Positions 1-7,207 of a DNA stretch of 13,905 nucleotides are shown in pieces. The DNA comes from an uncultured Clostridia bacterium (GTDB lineage Bacteria > Bacillota_A > Clostridia > Christensenellales > Aristaeellaceae), in the NCBI GenBank assembly GCA_947165745.1, contig CAMVBO010000016.1:1-13905 (forward strand), read 5' to 3'. The notes below the pieces were generated by a model. That model did not search any database. It was not told the origin of the DNA and saw nothing but the letters and a program-made list of their open reading frames with translations. The translations under genes were made by a program, and so were the position numbers. How positions within the stretch are numbered: the stretch's first letter is position 1; each line of letters begins with the position of its first letter.

Positions 1-1
1 T

Positions 2-64
2 ACCCAGCGGCGCAATGTGGAAAATACGTTGAACAACCTATACAAAGCGATACGGAGACTATGA
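2..64 (+). CDS. Possible C-terminal tail of an upstream gene (partial)
   Basis: The second reading frame is open from the window edge to a TGA at 62-64. It reads as a basic, helix-like tail ending in NLYKAIRRL. The stop lies 6 bases before the ATG of the exonuclease gene, a spacing typical of an operon, and no promoter is visible before that gene. Only 20 codons are present, so no family can be named and a chance open frame cannot be excluded. Confidence 0.35.
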   Translation, partial: TQRRNVENTLNNLYKAIRRL

Positions 65-70
65 TACGCA

Positions 71-670
71 ATGAACTTTTTAAAGAACCTGTTTAAAAAG
101 CCGGACAAGCAGATCGCCATGGACGTGGAGCTGGATGGCATGCACCCCAGTCGGATCATCCAGCTGTCCTATCTGATCATCGAGGGCAAGCGGGTCAGGG
201 GCAAGAACTTTTACTTCGCCGCCAAGGCCATCAACCGCTATGCCCGCCAGGTGCACGGCCTGAGCGTCTACCAGCTGCGCAAGCTCTCCGGCGGCAAGAC
301 CTTCATCGACCACGCGGACGAAATCTATCGAGACTTCGCCGACTGCAAACTGATCATCGGCCACGACGTGGCCGGGGATGTGCGCTATCTTCGGCGCGAG
401 TTTGACCGCATCGGCGTGAAGCTGCCCAACTATCCCATCTTCTGCACCCTAAAGCACTACACCGAGGAGGCCCATATCCCCCTCAAGCAGAACCCGAAGG
501 TGCTGAAGCCGCCGAAGCTGACGGAGCTGACGGAACACTTCGGACTCTCCGAGGCGTTCATCGCAGGAAAGTGCCACAAGTGGTATGGCGGGGGAGATCA
601 CCCCCATGACGCGCGCTACGACGCCGCGGCCGCCTATCTGTGCATGCTGGTGGGCGAGGAGATGGCCTGA
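71..670 (+). CDS. DEDDh-family 3'-5' exonuclease (RNase T / DNA polymerase III epsilon-like)
   Basis: This 199-residue protein is a stand-alone exonuclease domain of the DnaQ-like fold. It is expected to remove nucleotides from 3' ends using two metal ions. The Exo I motif is MDVELDG, with D18 and E20. Exo II is GHDVAGDVRYL, with D103; the position where relatives often carry Asn is Asp (D99). Exo III is HDARYDA, with H179 and D184, which places it in the DEDDh group. No polymerase or helicase domain is attached, so the substrate (DNA repair, RNA trimming or small oligonucleotides) cannot be told. The ATG at 71 has only a weak, distant GGAG (54-57), and no promoter is visible, so it probably depends on an upstream gene. 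A hairpin follows the stop. Confidence 0.85.
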   Translation: MNFLKNLFKKPDKQIAMDVELDGMHPSRIIQLSYLIIEGKRVRGKNFYFAAKAINRYARQVHGLSVYQLRKLSGGKTFIDHADEIYRDFADCKLIIGHDVAGDVRYLRREFDRIGVKLPNYPIFCTLKHYTEEAHIPLKQNPKVLKPPKLTELTEHFGLSEAFIAGKCHKWYGGGDHPHDARYDAAAAYLCMLVGEEMA

Positions 671-682
671 TCCGCAGGCCTG

Positions 683-717
683 GACAAAGCGCAGGGACTT
701 GTGCCCTGCGCTTTGTC
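683..717 (+). terminator. Hairpin terminator after the exonuclease gene
   Basis: A perfect 14-bp stem (683-696 with 704-717) with a 7-base loop starts 12 bases after the exonuclease stop. The downstream U tract is poor (TTG then GC-rich), so it may be a weak intrinsic terminator or mainly a 3'-end stabiliser. The next promoter starts 37 bases downstream, which fits a transcription-unit boundary. Confidence 0.6.
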
Positions 718-754
718 TTGCCTGGGCGGGGACATGCTGTACGAGCGGCATTTG

Positions 755-783
755 TTGACATTCAGGTCATAAAATGGTATGAT
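755..783 (+). promoter_or_regulatory. Sigma-A-type promoter of the Big_2/NlpC-like gene
   Basis: A consensus -35 TTGACA (755-760) and a -10 TATGAT (778-783) are separated by 17 bases. The start codon chosen at 816 would give a leader of about 25 bases. The flanking DNA is AT-rich compared with the surrounding genes. Confidence 0.85.
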
Positions 784-815
784 GTAATCAGATTATTATA
801 GGGAGCGTGTTCTCC

Positions 816-3131
816 ATGAAGAAAATCGCGCTGATACTGGCGCTTTGCCTGTTGGTGACGATGCTGCCTGCGGGTTTTGCCGAGGGTTTGGAAGAAACCG
901 TCATCGACGATACGCCCCAGGAGGTTGTAGGCGAGATCGGCGCAGACGGTCTCTGCCCGGAGCCGGAGGGCGGCACGCCGGAGAACGACGGCGACACGGA
1001 ACCGCTTGAACAGGGCGGAGGCGACGATTCGGGCACGCTGCCGTCGGATCCCCAGGGCGAAACCATCCTGGAGCAGCCTGAGGACGAGCCGGAGCCGCTG
1101 CCCGCGGCGCTCGCGCCGCACACCGACCCCGAAGGGCCGCAGCTTGCATTCACACAGCTGATCCTGGGCGCGGGCGAGACACGCGCGCTGGCCGGAAAGC
1201 TGCCGGATGGCACCGTTGCCGGCATACAATATGAAACCACCGATGCGTCCATCGCCGCCGTCAGAGAAAGCGGTATCGTGACCGCCGTCGCCGCTGGCGA
1301 CGCGATCATCACTGCCACAGCGGAGGATGGAACCTACGCGGAGTGCTTCGTCAGCGTGAAGGAAGCGCCGGATGTCGTCAGTTTTTCCACGGGGAAGCTG
1401 ACGCTCGGCAAGGGCGAACGCACCGGTGTCCTGCAGGTGATAATGGGCAGCCAGCCGGAGCTTTGCGCCGGAAGCTACAAGATCACCAGCAGCAAGAAAA
1501 AGATCGTCGCCGTCTACGCGGACGGTACCATCAAGGGCCTCAGGACGGGCAAATCCGTGCTGACCGTCAAAACCTACAACGGTAAAACGGCGAAGTGCAC
1601 CGTCACCGTTGTAAAAGCGCCCTCGAAAGTGACGGCCAAGGTCGATAAGCCTGCCATGGGCATCGGCGAGACGGGAAGGGCCAGCTGCACGCTGCCGAAG
1701 CGGTCCGCCAGCCGGATCACCTATTCCAGCGATGATTCCTCCATCGTAGCGGTGGATGCCGTCACCGGACAGATGGAGGCCGTCGGCGTAGGCGTCACAA
1801 AGGTCCGCGCCACCGCGTTCAACGGCAAGAACAACGCCGTCAGCGTCACCGTCGGCTACGCCCCTGTGGATCTGATGTTCCCGTATGAGGAGCTGGTTTT
1901 GGGCGTCGGCATGTCCTTAAGGCCTGCCGCGGAGGTGAACGAGGGCGCGGCCGCTGCCATACAGTATTCCGTCGAAGATGCGTCAGTGGCCACCTTCAGC
2001 GGCGGCAAGATCACGGGCAGGAAGCAGGGCGAGACCGTTCTGACGGCCACCACCTACAACGGCCTTTCCGCCACCTGCAAGGTGGTTGTGAAGCCCAAGC
2101 CCGCCTGGGTGAAGCTGCCCTACAAGACGCTGACCATCTACACGGGCGATTCTGTACAGCTGGAACCGGACGTGGGCGAAAGCGTCAGCACGTTCAGCTA
2201 TTCCTCCAGCGCCAAGAAGAAGGCCAAGGTCTCCTCCAGCGGCGTCATCACCGGCGTGGCCAAGGGCACGGCCACGATTACCATTAAGACCTATAACAAC
2301 AAGCGATTCAAGCTCAAGGTGACGGTCAAGAAGAAGATCGCCCCGCCTGGCAATCCGCCCGGAGAGTTGCCCGTCAACCTGGAGGGCATGTGTCTGGAGA
2401 TTCCCGCCCGAACCACCGATATTGCCGGCATCCCGGATAACCTGGCCCGCATCGATGCCGTTCGACTCAGCGCCATGAAGCAGATCAACGCCATGCGCGC
2501 CGCCGGCATCATCACCGAGGCGGACGCCAACAAGCGCAAGGCCATCGTCAACAACGCCTTCGCGGACTACGCCTTCCCCTGGATGACCCCGGCCTTGCAG
2601 AAGTATTGGAAGGCTGCCAATTCCGAGGGCGGCGCGAAGGACTTTAAGCCGGATCGGGTATACTACGGCCTGCCCTATATCTCCGGATCGGGCAACAACC
2701 GGCGATACAACGTCGCCCAAGCCCTGAAGGAAGGACGGTATACCAACAGCGGCAACGGCTATTACCTGCTGAACCAGAAGAACCTGCTGAGCAAGCGGTA
2801 TTGCGGCAACGACTGCTCCGGCTTTGTCAGCCAGGCCATCTGGGGCACGGGCAAGAGCCACAGCGGCGACCGCACCAAGGAAATCGCCGCGTCCAGTGCC
2901 TTCAAGACCATCAAGGAATATGGCGCGCTGCGCACCGGCGATTTGATCTGCAAGTCCTGCGCGCATGTGGTGATGTTCCTTTACTGGGCCAGCGAGGACA
3001 AGACGAAGATGATGATCCTGGAAAACGGCGGCATTGAGAAGGGCACCAACACCGTGCACTGCATCATCATGGATTCCCTATTCTATCAGGAGAGGGGTTA
3101 CAAGGTTCGCCGTCTGGCGTCGTTGAAATAG
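816..3131 (+). CDS. Secreted Big_2 (Ig-like) repeat protein with C-terminal NlpC/P60-like peptidase or amidase domain
   Basis: The ATG at 816 is preferred over an in-frame GTG at 807: the Shine-Dalgarno AGGGAG (800-805) is 10 bases from the ATG but only one from the GTG. The 771-residue product starts with a classic signal peptide (KK, hydrophobic core, cleavage near GFA-EG, about residue 22). An acidic Pro/Gly/Glu-rich linker runs to about residue 108. Five Big_2-type Ig-like repeats follow (about 110-184, 187-267, 270-347, 351-426, 431-504), recognisable from recurring I-A-V..G.I.G...G, TYNG and K-V-T-V elements. After a helical linker, the C-terminal domain has NDCSGFVSQ with candidate nucleophile C667, GDL at 708-710 and CAHVVMF with candidate H717. 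This is the layout of NlpC/P60 or related amidase-type cysteine peptidases that cut peptidoglycan peptides. Three more cysteines (C663, C712, C715) lie near the active site. There is no LPXTG motif or terminal membrane segment, so it is probably released or held by non-covalent wall binding. The exact peptidase family is uncertain. Confidence 0.85.
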   Translation: MKKIALILALCLLVTMLPAGFAEGLEETVIDDTPQEVVGEIGADGLCPEPEGGTPENDGDTEPLEQGGGDDSGTLPSDPQGETILEQPEDEPEPLPAALAPHTDPEGPQLAFTQLILGAGETRALAGKLPDGTVAGIQYETTDASIAAVRESGIVTAVAAGDAIITATAEDGTYAECFVSVKEAPDVVSFSTGKLTLGKGERTGVLQVIMGSQPELCAGSYKITSSKKKIVAVYADGTIKGLRTGKSVLTVKTYNGKTAKCTVTVVKAPSKVTAKVDKPAMGIGETGRASCTLPKRSASRITYSSDDSSIVAVDAVTGQMEAVGVGVTKVRATAFNGKNNAVSVTVGYAPVDLMFPYEELVLGVGMSLRPAAEVNEGAAAAIQYSVEDASVATFSGGKITGRKQGETVLTATTYNGLSATCKVVVKPKPAWVKLPYKTLTIYTGDSVQLEPDVGESVSTFSYSSSAKKKAKVSSSGVITGVAKGTATITIKTYNNKRFKLKVTVKKKIAPPGNPPGELPVNLEGMCLEIPARTTDIAGIPDNLARIDAVRLSAMKQINAMRAAGIITEADANKRKAIVNNAFADYAFPWMTPALQKYWKAANSEGGAKDFKPDRVYYGLPYISGSGNNRRYNVAQALKEGRYTNSGNGYYLLNQKNLLSKRYCGNDCSGFVSQAIWGTGKSHSGDRTKEIAASSAFKTIKEYGALRTGDLICKSCAHVVMFLYWASEDKTKMMILENGGIEKGTNTVHCIIMDSLFYQERGYKVRRLASLK

Positions 3132-3142
3132 ATACATAGCAT

Positions 3143-3177
3143 AAAACAGCCTTCCCCAGGATGGGGAAGGCTGTTTT
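3143..3177. terminator. Bidirectional intrinsic terminator between convergent genes
   Basis: A perfect 15-bp stem (3143-3157 with 3163-3177) has a 5-base loop. Its outer end is AAAA on one side and TTTT on the other, so either strand gives a GC-rich stem followed by U residues. It starts 11 bases after the stop of the Big_2 gene (+) and just beyond the stop of the DUF3783 gene (-), so it can end both transcripts. Confidence 0.9.
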
Positions 3178-3180
3178 GTA

Positions 3181-3561
3181 TTATCGCGGCCGGTGGGTAA
3201 ACGCCTCGTGTTCTCTGGCCAGCTCGTCCCGAAGCTGGCGGGAGGACCAGGTGATGTTGCTGGGCGTCAGCACGGCTTTGAGGGGCACGCGGGGGATATC
3301 CGCGTCGCGCATGCCCTGCAAAAAGGCGTCCAGCTGGGGGCTGAGCATGTGGCACATCACCAGCATCGGATCCGAGAAGGCGTCCACGGCCAGCGGCGCG
3401 GCGGCCTTGCCCATGGGGATCCCCGCCAGTGCGCCAATGGGCAGATCGTACTCCCATGACTTGACGGCCCTCACACGAATGCCCTGCCCCCGGCATAGCA
3501 CGGCCAATCGCGCCTCGACAGGGGCTTCAATATTGTAGGTGAGCAGCAGCGGCTGTGCCAT
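3181..3561 (-). CDS. DUF3783 domain-containing protein
   Basis: The start is the ATG at 3561, preceded on the minus strand by AAGGAGG. The same frame stays open upstream to 3690, but only through the promoter region, so a longer product is unlikely. The product is 126 residues, with no signal peptide or membrane segment. The C-terminal half (LKAVLTPSNITWSSRQLRDEL followed by AREHE, about 94-119) resembles my memory of the DUF3783 signature, in which a Lys-Ala-Val-x-T-P-x-Asn-x-x-W stretch precedes a helical E/K-rich end. The function of this family is not established. A middle segment (DPMLVMCHMLSPQLDAFL) looks like a packed alpha/beta element. A strong promoter of its own and a shared terminator make it a single-gene unit. 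Confidence 0.7.
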   Translation of the reverse strand: MAQPLLLTYNIEAPVEARLAVLCRGQGIRVRAVKSWEYDLPIGALAGIPMGKAAAPLAVDAFSDPMLVMCHMLSPQLDAFLQGMRDADIPRVPLKAVLTPSNITWSSRQLRDELAREHEAFTHRPR

Positions 3562-3591
3562 GAGCGCGGCCTCCTTCTTGTTTTTAAAACC

Positions 3592-3621
3592 ATTATAACG
3601 ATACCTGCCGAACCTTGTCAA
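3592..3621 (-). promoter_or_regulatory. Sigma-A-type promoter of the DUF3783 gene
   Basis: Read on the minus strand, TTGACA (3616-3621) and TATAAT (3592-3597) are both perfect consensus hexamers separated by 18 bases. They lie about 30 bases upstream of the ATG at 3561, and the Shine-Dalgarno AAGGAGG sits in between. Confidence 0.85.
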
Positions 3622-3626
3622 CTCCC

Positions 3627-3654
3627 TTGAATATTTACAACGGTGGGCTATAAT
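3627..3654 (+). promoter_or_regulatory. Sigma-A-type promoter of the aminopeptidase gene
   Basis: TTGAAT (3627-3632) and TATAAT (3649-3654) are separated by 16 bases, about 35 bases before the chosen ATG at 3689. The -35 box is only 5 bases from the -35 box of the divergent DUF3783 promoter, so the two polymerase sites sit back to back. Confidence 0.7.
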
Positions 3655-3688
3655 ACCAGCGGAAACATTCTGTATGGAGGACGATGAC

Positions 3689-4981
3689 ATGGACGCGAGT
3701 ATGGGATTGATGCAGTTTATCGACGCCGCGCCGACGGCGTTTCACGCGGCGGCAATGGCCGCGGACGCGCTGGCGAACGCGGGATATCAAAAGCTGGAGG
3801 AGCAGCAGCCTTGGACAATCGTCCCCGGCGGGCGCTATTTCCTGACCCGCAACCGCTCTTCGGTGATCGCGTTTCGACTTCCGAAGCGTGGCTTTGCGCC
3901 TTTTCAAATCGTGGCCAGCCATGGAGATTCGCCCTGCTTCAAGCTGAAGCCCAACGCAGATCGCGCGGCCCAGGGACTTGCCCAGCTGAACGTTGAAAAG
4001 TACGGCGGCATGCTGATGTCCACCTGGCTGGACCGGCCGCTGTCCGTGGCGGGACGGCTGATCGTGAAGGGGGAGCGCGGCCTTGAGACAAAGCTTGTGA
4101 ATGTAAACAGGGATCTGGCGATCATTCCCAACCTGCCCATACACTTTAGTCGCGACGCCAACGACGGCGTGGCCTTTAACGCACAGGTGGACATGATGCC
4201 CGTCTTTGGCGAGGAGGGCGCGGACATCATGGCCATCGTGGCCGGGGCCGCGGACGTCGATAAGGACAGCGTCGTCGGCTGCGACCTGTTCCTCTATAAC
4301 CGGGACCGCGGCGCCATCGTCGGCTCGGATGGAGGGTTTATCTCCGCGCCCAGGCTGGACGATCTGGCCTGCGCCTGGACATCGCTGACGGCGTTTTTGG
4401 AGGCAAGGCCCTCTGACCACATCGACGTCTACTGCCTTTTTGACAACGAGGAGGTGGGCAGCGGTGGCAAGCAGGGCGCGGGTTCCACGCTGCTGATCGA
4501 GGCGCTTCGGCGGATCGCCCAGGCGCTGGATGCCCGGCCCCAGGCGCTGGAGGCCGCCATTGCCGCCAGCTTCCTGGTCTCCGCCGACAACGCGCACGCC
4601 GCGCACCCCAACCACCCGGAGAAGTACGACGAGCAGAACCGGGTGAGGATGAACGGCGGCGTGGTGGTCAAGAGCAACGCCGCCCAGAAGTATGCCAGCG
4701 ACGGCCTCTCCATCGCGGTTTTCGAGGGCATCTGTAAAAAGGCGGGCGTGCCCACCCAGCGCTTTGCCAATCGCTCGGACATCCCCGGCGGCTCCACGCT
4801 GGGAAACATCGCCCTTGCCCAGGCCTCGATGAACGCCGTGGACATCGGCCTTGGACAGCTGGCCATGCACTCCGCCCGGGAGACGATGGGGGCCAAGGAC
4901 GTGGATTATATGATTCGCGCGCTCAAGGCGTTTTATGAGAGCGAGATAAGCATCACGTCGGATGGCACAGTAGAATTCTAA
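3689..4981 (+). CDS. apeB: M18 family aspartyl aminopeptidase
   Basis: M18 enzymes are cytoplasmic, oligomeric, two-zinc aminopeptidases that remove N-terminal acidic residues from peptides. The start is placed at the ATG at 3689 because TGGAGG (3675-3680) lies 8 bases before it; an earlier in-frame ATG at 3674 overlaps that ribosome site. The 430-residue product has the usual family length. Conserved blocks in order are ASHGDSPCFKLKP with zinc ligand H78; RLDDLACAW with bridging aspartate D225; DNEEVGS with E254/E255 (catalytic base and zinc ligand); SADNAHAAHPNH with D300; PGGSTLGN; and the late LAMHSARE with H394. All expected metal positions are present, so the enzyme should be active. 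It has its own promoter and is the only gene of its unit; a long inverted repeat follows the stop. Confidence 0.93.
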   Translation: MDASMGLMQFIDAAPTAFHAAAMAADALANAGYQKLEEQQPWTIVPGGRYFLTRNRSSVIAFRLPKRGFAPFQIVASHGDSPCFKLKPNADRAAQGLAQLNVEKYGGMLMSTWLDRPLSVAGRLIVKGERGLETKLVNVNRDLAIIPNLPIHFSRDANDGVAFNAQVDMMPVFGEEGADIMAIVAGAADVDKDSVVGCDLFLYNRDRGAIVGSDGGFISAPRLDDLACAWTSLTAFLEARPSDHIDVYCLFDNEEVGSGGKQGAGSTLLIEALRRIAQALDARPQALEAAIAASFLVSADNAHAAHPNHPEKYDEQNRVRMNGGVVVKSNAAQKYASDGLSIAVFEGICKKAGVPTQRFANRSDIPGGSTLGNIALAQASMNAVDIGLGQLAMHSARETMGAKDVDYMIRALKAFYESEISITSDGTVEF

Positions 4982-4989
4982 GCGTCACA

Positions 4990-5088
4990 AAACCCGGATT
5001 GCCGCGTCGATCCGCCCCTTGCAATGGCGCACCGCGAAACCGCAGTGTACAGCGTCATGGCAATGGAGCGACGCGGCAATCCGGGTTT
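4990..5088. repeat. 99-base palindromic intergenic repeat between convergent genes
   Basis: Two perfect 20-base arms (4990-5009 and 5069-5088), starting AAACCCGGATTGCC and ending GGCAATCCGGGTTT, enclose 59 bases. A further imperfect stem pairs roughly 5019-5030 with 5052-5063, so the whole element can fold into one long interrupted hairpin. Read outward from the centre, each half goes from a CAATG-like core through a GGxGCG segment to GACGCGGCAATCCGG. That resembles the widespread class of intergenic palindromes with a GTCATTGCGA...GCAATCC pattern (recalled, not searched). Its place between the aminopeptidase stop and the rnr stop, with TTTATTTGATATATT on the + side, suggests it also acts as a terminator. 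Confidence 0.8.
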
Positions 5089-5098
5089 ATTTGATATA

Positions 5099-7207
5099 TT
5101 ACACTTCCGGTTCCGCCCTCGGCGGGAGCAGCTCAAAGTTGATTTCGCCCAGCGGCACGTTGACGCTCTCGGCCCGTACGCGCACACGGTCGCCCAGCCT
5201 GAACACCGTGCCGGTTGCGCTTCCGATCAGCCTGCCGCGTTCACGGTCGAACTCATAGTAGTCGTCCAGTCCGGCGATGTGCACCAGGCCTTCCACATGG
5301 TTCTCAAGCGTCACGTAGAACCCCCAGCCGGTGACGGAGGCGATCACGCCGTCGAACTTCCGACCGATGTTGCGGCTCATCCAGGCGGCCATCATAATGC
5401 CGTCGGCCTGACGCTCGGCAGCGACGGCGGCGCTCTCCCGCTCGGAGGTGTCCAGCGCGATATCAACCATGCGGCCTGACATTCTTCCGGCGACATTCAG
5501 CTTGCCGTCCAGCAGCAGCTTCAGCATCCGATGCACCACCAAGTCGGGATAGCGGCGAATGGGGGAGGTGAAGTGGCAGTAATCCTTCAGCGCCAGCGCG
5601 TAATGCCCAAGGGGCCGCTCGCAGTAGCGGGCTTTTTTCAGCGCTCGAAGCAGGCTCCTGCGCACCACGTCCCGGGCGGGGTGGTCCTTCACCTGTTCAA
5701 GGATCCCCTGCAGCACGCCGGGGTGGGGCTGGGGGCCGATGCGCATGTATAGGTCCAGACTTCCCAGGAACGCCTCCAGCGACAGCAGCCGGTCGGCGTC
5801 CGGGTCCTCGTGGACGCGATAGACGAAGGGTAGCTCCACGCTCCTGGCCAGCGCGGCCACAGTCTCGTTGGCGGCCAGCATGAAGTCCTCGATGATCCGC
5901 TCGCCCTCGCCGCGAGGCTGGCACAGGATCTCCGACGGTTCGCCCTTCTCGTTCAGTATAAATTCCGGCTCGTCCATCTCGAAGTCGATGGAACCCCTGG
6001 CCTGCCGCCTGGAGCGCAGCACATGGGAAAGCTCGCGCATGTCATAAAGCGCCTGTCGCACGTCCGGCGCGATGGCGTTGTCGCCGCCTTCGAACAGCCG
6101 GTTCACGGCCTCGTAGGTCAGGCGCGCGTGGGAGTGTATCACCGACTTCGACAGGTGATGGTCCACGACCCTGCCCTGCTCGATGTCCATGAACAGGCTC
6201 ATGGCCAGCCGATCCACGTCCGGCATCAGCGAACAAAGGCTGTTGCTCAGGCACTCCGGCAGCATCGGCACCGTCAAACCCGGCAGATAGAGGGACGTGC
6301 CCCGCATATAGGCGTCGTCGTCGATGGCCGTCCCTGGGTAAACGTAGTGGCTCACGTCCGCGATGTGCACGCCCAGCCGCCAGCCCCTGTCCGTTCGCTC
6401 GATGGACACGGCATCGTCGAAATCCTTGGCCGTGGCGCCGTCGATGGTGAAGGCGAGCAGGCCGCGCAGATCCTCCCGACCGGCGAGGTCTTCCGGGCGA
6501 ACCTCATCTGGCATGCGCCGCGATTCGATCTCAACGGCTTCGTTCAGCTCCGTGGCAAACCCGTGGTCCTCGGCCACGGCCTTCATCAGCGCCGGAAGGC
6601 TGCCCTCGTTGCCCAGCACGCGCAGCACGCTGGCGTAAATAGGACGGTTCATCTCCGGGTACTTTTCGATCTTCAACAGCGCGATCTGGTCGTTTTTCAC
6701 AAAGGAAAGGTCGCCCGTCAGCACCACGTCATAGGGAATGCGCAGGTCGCAGGGCACGGCGGTGGCCACGGTGCGGACTTCCGCGCGGCGCTTGGGTGCA
6801 CCTTTGGGCGCGCGACGCTCCACGCGCACATAGGCAGCGAAGGTATCCTTCGCGCGCTTGAGTATCCCGTTCAGCTGGCAGCGTTCGCCCTGGGGGCGCA
6901 CCAGCACCAGGTCTCCCGGCATGCACCGCGCCGCGCCTGAGGCCAGGATCGTCATGGCCACGCCGCCCTTCACGGGGTGGGCCATGGGCGTGCCGTTGCG
7001 CTGGAAGGAGACGGTGGCGGCGGCCAGGCCGATGCTCTCCGGCACGGCAAAGCCGCCCTTGCGGGTAGCGGCGATCGCCCCCTGCCGCATAAGCGCGTCC
7101 AGACCCGCCTGCACTTCCTCCAGCGGCGCCTCCAGCGCTGTGGAGAGCTGCTTCGCCGTCATCGGCGCTCGGGCCTTACAGATCATGTTCAAAAGATTGT
7201 CCGTCAT
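5099..7207 (-). CDS. rnr: Ribonuclease R (RNB-family 3'-5' exoribonuclease)
   Basis: RNase R degrades structured RNA processively from the 3' end and takes part in mRNA decay, rRNA quality control and trans-translation. The 702-residue protein has the full family order. A winged-helix-like N-terminus covers about 1-58 and cold-shock-type OB domains about 65-215. The RNB catalytic domain runs about 240-570, with DGATAKDFDDA supplying D256, D262, D264 and D265 and the signature HFTSPIRRYPDLVVHR at 545-560. A C-terminal S1 domain covers about 615-694 (GVIASVTGWGFYV, ending GEINFELL). The lysine-rich tail of enterobacterial RNase R is absent. The ATG overlaps the TGA of the upstream HlyC/CorC gene in the form ATGA, with AAAGGGAG inside that gene as ribosome site, so translation is probably coupled. 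The neighbours are not secG or smpB, which often flank rnr in Firmicutes. Confidence 0.96.
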   Translation of the reverse strand: MTDNLLNMICKARAPMTAKQLSTALEAPLEEVQAGLDALMRQGAIAATRKGGFAVPESIGLAAATVSFQRNGTPMAHPVKGGVAMTILASGAARCMPGDLVLVRPQGERCQLNGILKRAKDTFAAYVRVERRAPKGAPKRRAEVRTVATAVPCDLRIPYDVVLTGDLSFVKNDQIALLKIEKYPEMNRPIYASVLRVLGNEGSLPALMKAVAEDHGFATELNEAVEIESRRMPDEVRPEDLAGREDLRGLLAFTIDGATAKDFDDAVSIERTDRGWRLGVHIADVSHYVYPGTAIDDDAYMRGTSLYLPGLTVPMLPECLSNSLCSLMPDVDRLAMSLFMDIEQGRVVDHHLSKSVIHSHARLTYEAVNRLFEGGDNAIAPDVRQALYDMRELSHVLRSRRQARGSIDFEMDEPEFILNEKGEPSEILCQPRGEGERIIEDFMLAANETVAALARSVELPFVYRVHEDPDADRLLSLEAFLGSLDLYMRIGPQPHPGVLQGILEQVKDHPARDVVRRSLLRALKKARYCERPLGHYALALKDYCHFTSPIRRYPDLVVHRMLKLLLDGKLNVAGRMSGRMVDIALDTSERESAAVAAERQADGIMMAAWMSRNIGRKFDGVIASVTGWGFYVTLENHVEGLVHIAGLDDYYEFDRERGRLIGSATGTVFRLGDRVRVRAESVNVPLGEINFELLPPRAEPEV

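Noticed and set aside
1983..3059. 358-codon minus-strand frame opposite the Big_2 gene
   Set aside because: Antisense to a gene with clear signal peptide, repeats and peptidase motif; composition is Gly/Ala/His-rich and no ribosome site was found to support it.
3562..3690. N-terminal extension of the DUF3783 protein to 3690
   Set aside because: The extension would pass through the perfect promoter at 3592-3621, and the ATG at 3561 has its own AAGGAGG.
3635..4870. Long minus-strand open frame of 411 codons opposite the aminopeptidase gene
   Set aside because: It is a GC-driven shadow: the + strand has all M18 motifs, and the antisense product is rich in His, Gly, Val and Arg with no recognisable domain.
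6023..6940. 305-codon + frame opposite rnr
   Set aside because: It lies within the RNB catalytic region of rnr on the other strand and has the His/Gln/Arg-rich composition typical of such shadows.
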